Below are positions 17,027 to 25,725 of a stretch of 64,000 nucleotides of DNA, piece after piece. Source of the stretch: Candidatus Sulfotelmatobacter sp. (GTDB taxonomy: Bacteria; Vulcanimicrobiota; Vulcanimicrobiia; Vulcanimicrobiales; Vulcanimicrobiaceae); NCBI GenBank assembly GCA_035504415.1, contig DATJRY010000012.1, forward strand, positions 1-64,000, read 5' to 3'. The position numbers and the translations under genes are program-made. Every line of letters starts with the position of its first letter. The stretch's first letter is position 1. The notes below the pieces were generated by a model. It made no database searches, had not been told where the DNA came from, and saw only the letters and a list, made by a program, of their open reading frames with translations.

Positions 17027-17062
17027 CGAAGAACGTCCCCGCCGGAGCGAGGACGTTCGTGG
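17027..17062 (-). terminator. Possible terminator hairpin
   Basis: GAACGTCC (17031-17038) and GGACGTTC (17051-17058) form an 8-base stem with a 12-base loop in the gap downstream of the secreted-protein gene at 17104. The T tract on the minus strand is poor, so this may only be a spacer hairpin. Confidence 0.35.
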
Positions 17063-17103
17063 GTCGCGTCCCTGTTGTTCTTCCGAAGATGCCGGGGACG
17101 AAC

Positions 17104-17508
17104 TTACATGCCGGTGCCGCGCAGGATGACGCGGTTGGCGATGAACGTGCCTTTGCTCCAGTAGCCCATCACGGCGACGCGCATACCGGGAACCAGCGTC
17201 GTGCCGTCGGGGCGGATGACGGTGCCGTCCTTGAGGTCTACCATCGTTTCGTGGTCGGTGGGATCGGCGGGCGAGAGCAGGAGGCGATAGGGTTTGCTGT
17301 CGGCGACGGTGCCGATCAGCACGTGATGACGATCGTAGTTCCCGGCGTCCCACGTCGTTTGCCAAGTCGTGATCGTGTTGTACTGCGGGTCGAAGGTCGT
17401 GTAGGTGGTCGTGTCTTGCGCAGCGGCAAGCGTGCCGCCGGCCGCGAAGAGTGCAACACCGAGAGCAACCGGCCGGGCGGTCTTGAGTACAGTGTGGAGA
17501 GTGCTCAT
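17104..17508 (-). CDS. Secreted hypothetical protein, DUF5666-like OB-fold
   Basis: A 134-residue protein from ATG 17508 with a Sec signal peptide (PVALGVALFAAGGTLAAAQD). The mature part is a small beta-rich domain with the rhythm HVLIGTVADSKPYRLLL, TVIRPDGTTLVPGMRVAVMGYW and FIANRVIL, which resembles the DUF5666/OB-fold periplasmic proteins. The homology is by eye only. There are no cysteines in the mature part. Role unknown. Confidence 0.6.
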   Translation of the reverse strand: MSTLHTVLKTARPVALGVALFAAGGTLAAAQDTTTYTTFDPQYNTITTWQTTWDAGNYDRHHVLIGTVADSKPYRLLLSPADPTDHETMVDLKDGTVIRPDGTTLVPGMRVAVMGYWSKGTFIANRVILRGTGM

Positions 17509-17604
17509 GGTGACGCAAATGCTACCCAATTCGGGCAATTGCGCACACCTGACCAGGCACAATTTCTCATCCCGGCGTGTTTCCAGGCGAGCGGTGCGTC
17601 GGAG

Positions 17605-18384
17605 CTACAGCGGGCGACGCGCCGCGTACACGGTGGTCGCCAAACCGACGATGCCGGTGATGACGGCGAGCACCGTCGGGACGTTCTCCGGCGAGATCCA
17701 CGGCTGCGTGAACGTGATGTGCTGCACCGAGGTCGTCTCTTGGCCCAAGAAATGCCAATCCTCGACCAGCGAACGCACGCCGGCGCGGTCCGAGGTGATG
17801 AGGTATTGCCACACGCGAATCGCGTGATAATCGGGGGGAATGTTCACGATGCCGAGCGCGTGCGCGTTGGTGACCGCCAACTTCTCGATGGTCACGCCCG
17901 GCGGTGGTCCGCTGGGCGGAATGGGCAGCACCGAAACGTTTTGCCACAGGACCGTCGCGTGCGCGTCTTCTTCCGCGTGCACGACTTGCGCGACGAGCGC
18001 ACGGACGTCGCGCGGGTTCGCGGTGTCGGGCGCGTGCAGGTGCGAGATCGCGTTGCGGATGTCGCCGTCTTTCGCGGCCAGCGCGATGGTGAGCAGCGCG
18101 GAATCGTTGACGCGCAGCGAGCGCGGATGCTGGACGATCAGCTTGAAGCGCAGGTAGTCCTTGCCGTGGGTGAGGACGTAGTCTTTCACCGACACGACCG
18201 GACGCCGCACTTCGAGCGTCGGCAGCACCCACGAGAACGCGACCACCAGGCCAACGGCGATGACGATCGTCGCGACCGCGATCAGCGTCAGACGGCGCGA
18301 TTCGACGCGCAGTGCGTGCCGAAGCGACCAGCCCGGATGGCGCTCGTCACCTTGGCGGCCGACGTCGGCGGGCGTCTCCGTCAC
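17605..18384 (-). CDS. Membrane protein of unknown function, two transmembrane helices
   Basis: A 259-residue protein with a cytoplasmic N-terminus (about 30 residues), helix 1 (LIAVATIVIAVGLVVAFSWVL), an extracytoplasmic domain of about 170 residues and helix 2 (VPTVLAVITGIVGLATTVYAA) near the C-terminus. The central domain includes KDYVLTHGKDYLRFKLIVQHPRS and NVSVLPIPPSGPPPGVTIEKL. No family recognised. A divergent secreted-protein gene begins 62 bases away. Confidence 0.65.
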   Translation of the reverse strand: MTETPADVGRQGDERHPGWSLRHALRVESRRLTLIAVATIVIAVGLVVAFSWVLPTLEVRRPVVSVKDYVLTHGKDYLRFKLIVQHPRSLRVNDSALLTIALAAKDGDIRNAISHLHAPDTANPRDVRALVAQVVHAEEDAHATVLWQNVSVLPIPPSGPPPGVTIEKLAVTNAHALGIVNIPPDYHAIRVWQYLITSDRAGVRSLVEDWHFLGQETTSVQHITFTQPWISPENVPTVLAVITGIVGLATTVYAARRPL

Positions 18385-18446
18385 CTTGTCGCCATTCGGC
18401 GCACGCGGCGGAATGCCCAGCGCCCCGCGCGCGTTTCCTGTGAACG

Positions 18447-19199
18447 ATGTCCTCGTCTGCGTCCGGGCGGCTTGCCGCCTTGCTCGCCGGCGGCGTCGTC
18501 GCGTGCGCGGCCCTGTCCGGGTCGCCGCCCGCGCGCGCCATCGGCATGGCTCCCCCCTGTCCCCAAGTCACCGTCACCCTGCTGCGCGACGTCTCGACCG
18601 CGACGGCCCGCGCGGGCGATCCGTTCGAGGTCGAGACCGTCGAGCGCGCGTACGGGCCCGGCGGCGTCATCATCCCCGAGGCCTCGCGCGGCGGCGGCGT
18701 GGTGGCGATCGCCCAACACGCGGACCGCGGCGGGAAGGGCGGCTATCTCGTCCTCGACGTGCGCTACGTCGAGGGGCCGCACGGCGAGCACATCCCGGCC
18801 ACGATCGATTGGGACGCCGCCGGCCATGCCACCGCCAGCGGGCTCTCGCGCAACCTCCCGGGCCTGGTGAACCTGATCCCGTTCTCGGGCTACCTGACCA
18901 GCCCGTACGGCTACCTGCACCATGGCACCGACGTGACCGTTCCGCGCGCCACCCGCATGCTGGTCGTGCTCGGCGACGGCGACGCCAACGGATCGTGCCG
19001 GATGACGCCGCCGCCGCCCGACGGGCCGGCGTTGCCGATCCCGCCCGAGCCGACCGCCGAACCATCGCCCGCGCCGGCCGTCGAGGCGCCCGAGCCGGCG
19101 CCGAGCCCGAGCGGCGATTGGACGCAGGAACCGACCTTCGCCCCGACCCCGAACCCGGAGTTGCCCGCACCGGCGCCGAGCCCGGAGCCCTCGCCCTAG
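18447..19199 (+). CDS. Secreted protein with Pro/Ala/Glu-rich C-terminal tail
   Basis: A 250-residue protein. A Sec signal peptide (LAALLAGGVVACAALSG...PARA) is followed by a domain of about 150 residues (VTVTLLRDVSTATARAGDPFEVETVE ... GYLVLDVRYVEGPHGEHIPATIDW) and then about 65 residues of Pro-rich low complexity (PAPAPSPEPSP at the end). The GDPFEVET...PGGVIIPEASRGGGVV stretch resembles the beta-barrel of proteins that modulate periplasmic or surface stability. I cannot name a family. It overlaps the convergent LysR gene by 4 bases. Confidence 0.6.
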   Translation: MSSSASGRLAALLAGGVVACAALSGSPPARAIGMAPPCPQVTVTLLRDVSTATARAGDPFEVETVERAYGPGGVIIPEASRGGGVVAIAQHADRGGKGGYLVLDVRYVEGPHGEHIPATIDWDAAGHATASGLSRNLPGLVNLIPFSGYLTSPYGYLHHGTDVTVPRATRMLVVLGDGDANGSCRMTPPPPDGPALPIPPEPTAEPSPAPAVEAPEPAPSPSGDWTQEPTFAPTPNPELPAPAPSPEPSP

Positions 19200-20071
19200 A
19201 CCGGGGCTTCGAGGGTCTCGGCGAAGGCGCGCACTAGCGCCGCGGGACCGTCGCGCCACACCGCCCAGCGTTCCAGGTGCGCGTCCGGGTCCGCGATCGG
19301 GCGGTGAACCAGGCCTTCGAGCACGATCGCCGCGGCCGAGGCGGGGACGACCGCGACGCCCAGGCCGGCCGCCGCCAGCGCGACGATCGTCGCGATCTCG
19401 CTGGCCTCCTGGACGATGCGGGGGTCGAAGCCGGCCGCGTGACACAGGCGCAGCGTCTCGTCGTAGAGCCCGGCGCCGCGGTCGGCCGGAAACGTGATCA
19501 GCCCTTCGTCGCGCAGCTCGGCGACGCGGACCGTTTCGCGCTCCGCCAGACGGTGCTGCGCCGGCATCGCGAGCAGCAGCGCTTCCGTGGCGAGCGGCAC
19601 GCCGGTGATGCCCGCGTTCCAGACCGGACCGCGCACGATGCCGACGTCGATCTCGCCGGCTTCGAGTGCCTCGAGCTGCGAGCGGGTCCCCAACTCGCGC
19701 AGCTGCAGCTTCACTTCGGGATGGCGCGCCGAGAAGCGGCGGATCAGCGGCGGCAGCAGCCCCAGCGCGGCCGAGTCGATGAAGCCCAGCGTGAGCGTCC
19801 CGGCCAGCCCCCGGGCGACCAGGCGCACCGCTTCGACCGCGACGTCGGCTTGGGCGAGGACCGCTCGCGCCTGCGGGAAGAAGGCCTCGCCGGCGTCGGT
19901 CAGCGTCGCGCCGCGGCTGGTACGCTCGAACAGCACCGCGCCCAACTCGTCTTCGAGCTTGCGGATCTGCTCGCTCAGCGCCGGCTGCGAGACGTGCAGG
20001 GCTTCCGCGGCGCGGCTGAAGTTGCGTTGCTGCGCCACCGCCACGAACGAGCGCAGATCGCGCAGCTCCAT
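19196..20071 (-). CDS. LysR-family transcriptional regulator
   Basis: A 291-residue regulator from ATG 20071. The N-terminal winged helix is MELRDLRSFVAVAQQRNFSR followed by AAEALHVSQPALSEQIRKLE (recognition helix). Residues about 90-290 are the periplasmic-binding-like effector domain (GTLTLGFIDSAALGLLPPLI). It is divergent from the 2-oxoglutarate dehydrogenase gene across a 241-base spacer, the usual arrangement for a LysR target, so it may control that gene or itself. The effector is unknown. Confidence 0.92.
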   Translation of the reverse strand: MELRDLRSFVAVAQQRNFSRAAEALHVSQPALSEQIRKLEDELGAVLFERTSRGATLTDAGEAFFPQARAVLAQADVAVEAVRLVARGLAGTLTLGFIDSAALGLLPPLIRRFSARHPEVKLQLRELGTRSQLEALEAGEIDVGIVRGPVWNAGITGVPLATEALLLAMPAQHRLAERETVRVAELRDEGLITFPADRGAGLYDETLRLCHAAGFDPRIVQEASEIATIVALAAAGLGVAVVPASAAAIVLEGLVHRPIADPDAHLERWAVWRDGPAALVRAFAETLEAPV

Positions 20072-20312
20072 CACGCGTCGTTCGCCGCATCCGCCGCCGT
20101 GTACTGGCACCGGAGGAGGCTCGGGCCCCCCGCGCTCGTTCCAAGCCTCGAAGCGAGCGTGTGGTCGGTTCAGATAGCTCCTATCGGCGGGGCGTATTTC
20201 CCATCCGGTCGTGCGGCTCGTATCATAGGGAAGAGGGGTGCAGGCCGACGCTTTGGGCGAGCCCGAAGGATGGCCGGTCCCGCGCGAGATTTTTCGGAGA
20301 AGTCCAACCGCA
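20072..20312. promoter_or_regulatory. Divergent lysR / 2-oxoglutarate dehydrogenase control region
   Basis: This is the longest clear non-coding stretch in its neighbourhood. It contains an inverted repeat GATAG-CTC-CTATC (20173-20185) and a TATCAT hexamer at 20221 that could be a -10 box for the dehydrogenase. A ribosome site GGAGAAG lies about 10 bases before GTG 20313. Assignment of operator function to the inverted repeat is inference. Confidence 0.35.
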
Positions 20313-23300
20313 GTGCAAACGCTCGTGAACGTCACCCTGCCCGAGATGGGCGAGTCGGTCAGCGAAGGCTCGATCGTCGAGTGGCGCAAGAAAGTCGGTG
20401 ACTGGGTCGACGAGGGCGACACCATCGTCGACGTGACGACCGACAAGGTCGACGTCGAGGTTCCCTCGACCGCGAGCGGGGTGATCACCGCGCTGCACGG
20501 CGATGAGGGCGCGACCGTCTCGGTCGGCTCGGTGCTGGCCGAGATCGATACGACCGCGGCCAAGCCGGCGGGCGGCGCCGCGACGCCTGGCGCCCCGACC
20601 CCGACGCCGGTCGCGAAGCCCAGCGAGCCCGAGCTGGTGACCCCGAGCAGCTACGGCGCCGCCGGTTCGGCGAGCCCGCCGGCCGAGCGCGCCGACGGCA
20701 ACGGCAAGGCCGGCGGCGTTCTCTCCCACCACGCGCGCCGGCTGGTCGAGCGCCTGCACATCGATCCCGCCAAGCTGCGCGGCAGCGGTCCCGACGGCCT
20801 CATCCTGCGCGAGGACGTCGAAGCGGCGGTCGCTTCGGGCACGATCGCGTTCTCCGGCGGTTTGGGCGCGGCGTCGGCCCCGCCCGCGATCCAATACCCG
20901 CCGCTGCCGGCCGAGTCGAAGGTCGTCGACCTCAAGGGCTCCGTCGCGACGCTCGCGTCGTACATGGACCAGTCGCTGACCATCCCGGTCGCGACCTCGT
21001 TCCGCACGCTGCACGTCGGCACGCTCGAGCAGCGCCGCGCCGAGCTGAATGCCGCGCTCAAGCAGGCCGGCCGCAACGAGAAGATCTCGTTCACGCACAT
21101 CATCGCGTTCGCGCTGGCGCGCGCCGCGAGCGACCAGCCCGGCATGACCGCGTCGTTCCGCCGCGTCGAGGGCAAGCCGCAGCGTGTCGAAGCCGGCATC
21201 CACCTCGGTCTGGCGGTCGACGCGCAGCGTAAGGACGGCTCGCGTTTCCTAGTCGTGCCGGTGCTCAAGAACGCCGCCGCGCTCGACTTCGCGCAGTTCC
21301 GCGCCGCCTACGAAGATCTCGTCGCCAAGGCGCGCGACAACAAGCTGTCCGTCGAAGAGCAGACCGGCGCGACGTTCACGTTGACCAATCCCGGCGGAAT
21401 CGGCACCGTCGCTTCGGTGCCGCGCCTGATGATCGGCCAGGGCTGCATCATCGCGACCGGTGCGATCACCTATCCGCCGGGCTTCGCGCACGCGACGCGC
21501 GCGACGCTCGAGCAGCTCGGCGTCGAGAAGATCATGACGATGACCTCGACCTACGACCACCGCGTCATCCAAGGCGCGCAGTCCGGCGAGTTCCTGCGCC
21601 GCATCGACGAGCTGTTGGCGGGCGCCGACGGCTTCTACGAGACGCTCTTCGCGCAGCTCGGCGTCGCCGCCGCCGTGCGCGGGACCTCGACCAGCGCCAA
21701 CGGCACGCCGCCGACGCCCGCGCGCGAAGCGGCGGCGCCGATCGCGGAGCTGCCGGGCGTGCCCTCCGAGGAGATGCTGCGCGCGATCGCAGCCGGGATG
21801 GCGATCGTCTCGGCCTACCGCCGGCACGGCCATCTGGGCGCCTCGCTCGATCCGCTGCGCACGACGCCGCCCGAGGATCCGTCGCTCGACCCCGCGTCCT
21901 ACGGCCTCACGCCCGCGATGATGCGTGCGATCCCGGCCTCGATCTTGCGGGTCAAGGTCCCCGGCAACACGTTGGCCGACGTGCTGCCCAAACTGAAGGA
22001 GACGTACAGCTCGACCGTCGCCTACGAGATCGAGCACATCTCGAACACGCAGCAGCGCGAGTGGCTGCGCGAGTACATCGAGACGGGGATGCATCGCCGT
22101 CCGCTCACGCCGCAGCGCCGCGTGCAGGTTCTCCAGCGCCTGACCAAGGTCGAGACGATGGAGCGCTACTTCCGCAAGCAGTTCATGTCGCAGAAGACCT
22201 TCTCGATCGAAGGGCTCGACGTGATGGTCCCGATGCTCGAAGAGACGATCTCGATGCTGGCCGAGGACGGGACGAAGACGGCCGTCATCGGCATGGCGCA
22301 CCGCGGCCGCCTCTCGACCATCGCGCACGTGGTCAATCGGCCGTACGAAGAGCTGCTCTCCGAGTTCGAGAACGCGGCGACGCGCGAGGAAGTCCCGGTG
22401 CCCGACTCGGTGGCCGACGACGTCACCGGCGACGTCAAGTACCACCACGGCGCGACCGGGATCTACACGACGCCGGTCGGAACGCAGATCACCGTCGAGC
22501 TGGCGCACAACCCCTCGCACCTCGAGGCGGTCGACGGCGTCGTCGAAGGGATGACGCGCGCGCTGCAGACCGACCACGCCGAGAACCCGCCCACCCGCGA
22601 CGTCGAGATCGCCGCGCCGATCCTCATCCACGGCGACGCGGCGTTCGCCGCGCAAGGGATCGTCGCCGAAGTCCTCAACCTGCAGGGCCTGGCCGGCTAC
22701 TCGACCGGCGGTACAATCCACATCATCTCCAACAACCAGGTCGGCTTCACCACCGATCCGTCCGAAGCGCGCTCGACGCGCTACGCCTCGGACCTGGCCA
22801 AGGGCTACGACCTGCCGATCGTGCACGTCAACGCCGACGACGTCGACGCGTGCATCGCGGCCGTTCACCTGGCCATCGACTACCGCCGCAAGTTCGGGCG
22901 CGACGTCGTCGTCGACCTGATCGGCTACCGCCGCTTCGGTCACAACGAGCAGGACGAGCCGGCGTACACGCAGCCGCAGATGTACGAGCTGATCAAGTCG
23001 CACCCGACCGTGCGCGAGCTCTACGCGTCCGAGCTGGTCGCGCAGGGGATTCTGACCAGCGACCAAGTCAAAGAGCTGCAAGACGCCGCGACGCTGCGCA
23101 TCACCGACGCGCACAAGAACGTCAAGAGCGGCGCCTTCAAGGAAGAGCACGAGACCGCGCGCCGCGCGCATCGTCCGCAGCCCGCGCCCGCGACCGCGGT
23201 CGACAAGGGACGGCTGTTGCGCTGGAGCGACGAGGTCGTCGCCGTGCCGGACGGTTTCGTCCCCAACAAGAAGCTGCAGCAGCAGTTCGCCAAGCGCGCG

Positions 23301-24365
23301 CAGGCGCTCAAGGAGAACGGCGAAGTCGACTGGGGGACCGCCGAGGCGTTGGCCTTCGCCTCCCTGATCAGCGACGGAACGCCGGTGCGTTTGACCGGTC
23401 AGGACACCGAGCGCGGGACGTTCTCGCACCGCCACGCCGTCCTGCACGACGCGCGCACCAACGAGAAGTACGTCCCGCTGCAGCATCTCCCCGACGCCAA
23501 GGCGTCGTTCGAGATCCACAACTCGCCGCTCTCGGAATACGCGTGCCTGGGCTTCGAGTACGGCTACGGCGTCGAGACGCCCAACGCGCTGGTGCTGTGG
23601 GAAGCGCAGTTCGGCGACTTCAACAACGGCGCGCAGATCATCATCGATCAGTTCATCGCGGCCGGCGCGGCCAAATGGGGTCAGACGACACGCCTGACGC
23701 TGCTGCTGCCGCACGGCTACGAAGGCGCGGGCCCCGAGCACTCGAGCGCGCGGCTCGAACGCTTCCTGCAGCTGTCGGCCGAAGGCAACATCCGGGTCGC
23801 GAACTGCTCGACCGCCGCGCAGTACTTCCACCTGCTGCGCGCGCAGGCGAAGGCCGAGCAGGCCTATCCGCTGGTCGTCATGACCCCCAAGTCGCTGCTG
23901 CGCAACCGCGCCGCGTACGGGACGATCGACGAGCTCGCGAACGGAACGTTCCGCGAAGCGATCGACGATCCGCGCTTCGCCGGCGGCGACAAGTCGAAGG
24001 TCGAGCGCGTGCTGCTCTGCAGCGGTCACATCTACTACGACCTGATCGCCAGCCCGCTCTACGCGCAGACGACCAAGACCGCGATCGTCCGGGTCGAGAT
24101 GCTCTCGCCGTTCCCCGTCGCCGAGGTCGTGCAGCTGATCGCCAGCTACCCGAACGCAAGCGAAGCCGTTTGGGTGCAAGAGGAGCCGAAGAACATGGGC
24201 GCGCGCGCGCACGTGCGGCGACGGCTGGTCGAGAAGCTGCCCGGCGGCCTGGTCGACATCGGCTACGTCGGCCGCCCGTACCGTGCCAGCCCCTCGGAGG
24301 GGTATCCGGGCGCCCACGCGGTCGAGCAGGAGCGCATCGTGCGCGAGGCGCTGACCGAGCGCTGA
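20313..24365 (+). CDS. kgd: Fused 2-oxoglutarate dehydrogenase: lipoyl - subunit-binding - E2 succinyltransferase - E1 decarboxylase
   Basis: A 1350-residue multifunctional enzyme of the TCA cycle (2-oxoglutarate to succinyl-CoA). GTG 20313 is chosen because GGAGAAG precedes it and the lipoyl domain begins at once. Order: lipoyl domain (residues 4-78, lipoylation site Lys45 in TTDKVDV); a Pro/Ala linker; peripheral-subunit-binding domain (about 137-175, HHARRLVERLHIDPAKLRGSGPDG); E2 catalytic domain ending with STYDHRVIQG (His416); then from about 480 a thiamine-diphosphate E1 (MAHRGRLSTIAH, GHNEQDEPAYTQP, LPHGYEGAGPEHSSARLERFLQ). Actinobacterial Kgd/OdhA has E2-E1 but lacks the lipoyl domain, so this full chain is unusual. 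E3 is not in the window. Confidence 0.93.
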   Translation: MQTLVNVTLPEMGESVSEGSIVEWRKKVGDWVDEGDTIVDVTTDKVDVEVPSTASGVITALHGDEGATVSVGSVLAEIDTTAAKPAGGAATPGAPTPTPVAKPSEPELVTPSSYGAAGSASPPAERADGNGKAGGVLSHHARRLVERLHIDPAKLRGSGPDGLILREDVEAAVASGTIAFSGGLGAASAPPAIQYPPLPAESKVVDLKGSVATLASYMDQSLTIPVATSFRTLHVGTLEQRRAELNAALKQAGRNEKISFTHIIAFALARAASDQPGMTASFRRVEGKPQRVEAGIHLGLAVDAQRKDGSRFLVVPVLKNAAALDFAQFRAAYEDLVAKARDNKLSVEEQTGATFTLTNPGGIGTVASVPRLMIGQGCIIATGAITYPPGFAHATRATLEQLGVEKIMTMTSTYDHRVIQGAQSGEFLRRIDELLAGADGFYETLFAQLGVAAAVRGTSTSANGTPPTPAREAAAPIAELPGVPSEEMLRAIAAGMAIVSAYRRHGHLGASLDPLRTTPPEDPSLDPASYGLTPAMMRAIPASILRVKVPGNTLADVLPKLKETYSSTVAYEIEHISNTQQREWLREYIETGMHRRPLTPQRRVQVLQRLTKVETMERYFRKQFMSQKTFSIEGLDVMVPMLEETISMLAEDGTKTAVIGMAHRGRLSTIAHVVNRPYEELLSEFENAATREEVPVPDSVADDVTGDVKYHHGATGIYTTPVGTQITVELAHNPSHLEAVDGVVEGMTRALQTDHAENPPTRDVEIAAPILIHGDAAFAAQGIVAEVLNLQGLAGYSTGGTIHIISNNQVGFTTDPSEARSTRYASDLAKGYDLPIVHVNADDVDACIAAVHLAIDYRRKFGRDVVVDLIGYRRFGHNEQDEPAYTQPQMYELIKSHPTVRELYASELVAQGILTSDQVKELQDAATLRITDAHKNVKSGAFKEEHETARRAHRPQPAPATAVDKGRLLRWSDEVVAVPDGFVPNKKLQQQFAKRAQALKENGEVDWGTAEALAFASLISDGTPVRLTGQDTERGTFSHRHAVLHDARTNEKYVPLQHLPDAKASFEIHNSPLSEYACLGFEYGYGVETPNALVLWEAQFGDFNNGAQIIIDQFIAAGAAKWGQTTRLTLLLPHGYEGAGPEHSSARLERFLQLSAEGNIRVANCSTAAQYFHLLRAQAKAEQAYPLVVMTPKSLLRNRAAYGTIDELANGTFREAIDDPRFAGGDKSKVERVLLCSGHIYYDLIASPLYAQTTKTAIVRVEMLSPFPVAEVVQLIASYPNASEAVWVQEEPKNMGARAHVRRRLVEKLPGGLVDIGYVGRPYRASPSEGYPGAHAVEQERIVREALTER

Positions 24366-24372
24366 GCGCGGA

Positions 24373-25653
24373 TCAGGGGACGCGGTTGCGCGGCAGCCGC
24401 GTCCTGCGGACCACCAGCCGCGCGGCGCCCAGGGCGAGTGCGGCCAGCACCAGCAGTGCGACGGCGGCGAGCAGGATGCCGCGCGTCGTGAACACGCTGT
24501 AGCCGCCCTCGCGCAGGCAGCCGCGGTAGGCGCTCGCGGTCAATGCGGTCGCGACGCACCAGTAGGCGCGCCAGCTGCGCTGAGTGATCTCCGCGGGCGC
24601 CGCGCCGTCGTACAGCCGCGACCAGATTGCTCGCAGGCCCGCATCGTGCGCCAGCCGCGTCTGCAGCGCCGCGAGCGACGGCCCGTCGACGCGCGCGAGG
24701 CCGAGAGTGCGCGTCCCGCCGACGATCTGCCAGCGGCCGTCGAGCAGCGAATGCTCTTGCGCGGCGTCGATCGTGCCGTCGGACGCGACGTCGACGGTCA
24801 AGAAGCTCGGCGTGTTGCCGTAGATCGGCGAGATTGCCGGAATCGTCAGCAGCGGAACCGGCGCCGCGTCGCCCGCGCGCAGCAGCCGGAACGAGAAGCG
24901 GTGCACGTGGCCCGCGATCACCAGCCCGACGTTGCGAGCGGGATCGTCGAGCAGCGTCACCACGCCGGCGCGCCACTGCGGGGTCAGCAGCGGAACGACG
25001 ACCAGCCCGTGCGCCAAGCGGATCGTCGAGTACGCGTCGATGCCGGGCGGGATGTGGAACAGCACCCACGAGCGCTCACCGTGCGGCGCGAGCGCTGCGC
25101 GCAGGTCGCGGAGCGCGTCGGCCGCGCCGTCGGGCACGCCGCACGGGCGGAAGCGCAGCGATCCGGCGACGTCGTCGGCGACGACGGCCCGCACGCCCCG
25201 CAGCGGCAACCGCGCGGTGTAGAAGCCCTCGCGCGAAAACGTCTCCTGAAACCCGGGCGCCGCGCCGCCGCGGTTGACCAGCGGTTCCCAGACCCCCGCG
25301 AAGGCGCGCAGGAACGTGGCGCCCGGGCCGATCCGGTAGTCGCCGCAGTCGGAGTCCTCGTTGCCGAGCGTGACCAGGAATTGCGCGTGCGGAAAGGCTT
25401 CGTCGAACGCGTTCGCGACCAGCGCTTCGGTCTTGACCGCGTCCTCGCGGCGGATGTCATGGGCCAGGAAGTCGCCGGCGATGACGACGACCGGCGGGTC
25501 CGGGTCGACGCGCCGCATCTCGTCGAGCGCCGAGCGCAGGAGCGCGGCGTTGGTGTCCTTCTTGGCGGTCACCGGCTGGGTGCCCAGCGCGCGCGGATCC
25601 AGGTGGACGTCGCTGACGAACAGCCACGGGGCGAGCATCAGCAGGGCGAACAT
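24373..25653 (-). CDS. Acid-sphingomyelinase-like metallophosphoesterase, membrane-anchored
   Basis: A 426-residue protein with a hydrophobic start (MFALLMLAPWLF) and a C-terminal transmembrane helix (LLAAVALLVLAALALGAARL) followed by basic residues. The catalytic region has the calcineurin-like motifs SDVHLD, AGDFLAHD, LGNEDSD, LFHIPPG and GHVHRFSF. The usual GNH(D/E) is GNED here; the histidine that normally acts as acid is replaced by Glu. The layout matches the acid sphingomyelinase/Ppn1-type phosphodiesterases, probably acting outside the inner membrane. It converges with the dehydrogenase gene 7 bases away. Confidence 0.85.
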   Translation of the reverse strand: MFALLMLAPWLFVSDVHLDPRALGTQPVTAKKDTNAALLRSALDEMRRVDPDPPVVVIAGDFLAHDIRREDAVKTEALVANAFDEAFPHAQFLVTLGNEDSDCGDYRIGPGATFLRAFAGVWEPLVNRGGAAPGFQETFSREGFYTARLPLRGVRAVVADDVAGSLRFRPCGVPDGAADALRDLRAALAPHGERSWVLFHIPPGIDAYSTIRLAHGLVVVPLLTPQWRAGVVTLLDDPARNVGLVIAGHVHRFSFRLLRAGDAAPVPLLTIPAISPIYGNTPSFLTVDVASDGTIDAAQEHSLLDGRWQIVGGTRTLGLARVDGPSLAALQTRLAHDAGLRAIWSRLYDGAAPAEITQRSWRAYWCVATALTASAYRGCLREGGYSVFTTRGILLAAVALLVLAALALGAARLVVRRTRLPRNRVP

Positions 25654-25666
25654 GGCGGCCTTCTTC

Positions 25667-25702
25667 GCAAAAAGAAAGAGGCGGTCCGTCCGGACCGCCT
25701 CT
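25667..25702 (-). terminator. Rho-independent terminator of the beta-barrel protein gene
   Basis: A perfect 12-base stem AGAGGCGGTCCG/CGGACCGCCTCT with a 2-base loop. On the minus strand it is followed by TTCTTTTTG. It lies 24 bases past the stop at 25726 and just upstream of the metallophosphoesterase start. Confidence 0.85.
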
Positions 25703-25725
25703 CACTCAACCGAAACCGTTGGTTC

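Noticed and set aside
20238-20312. ATG 20238 as the start of the 2-oxoglutarate dehydrogenase
   Set aside because: It has no good ribosome site and adds 25 residues before the lipoyl domain; GTG 20313 has GGAGAAG at proper distance.
21249-24317. Very long open frame on the minus strand opposite the 2-oxoglutarate dehydrogenase gene
   Set aside because: High GC leaves few stops in antisense frames. The translation is Arg/Asp/Val-rich without domains, and the plus-strand product is a clear enzyme.
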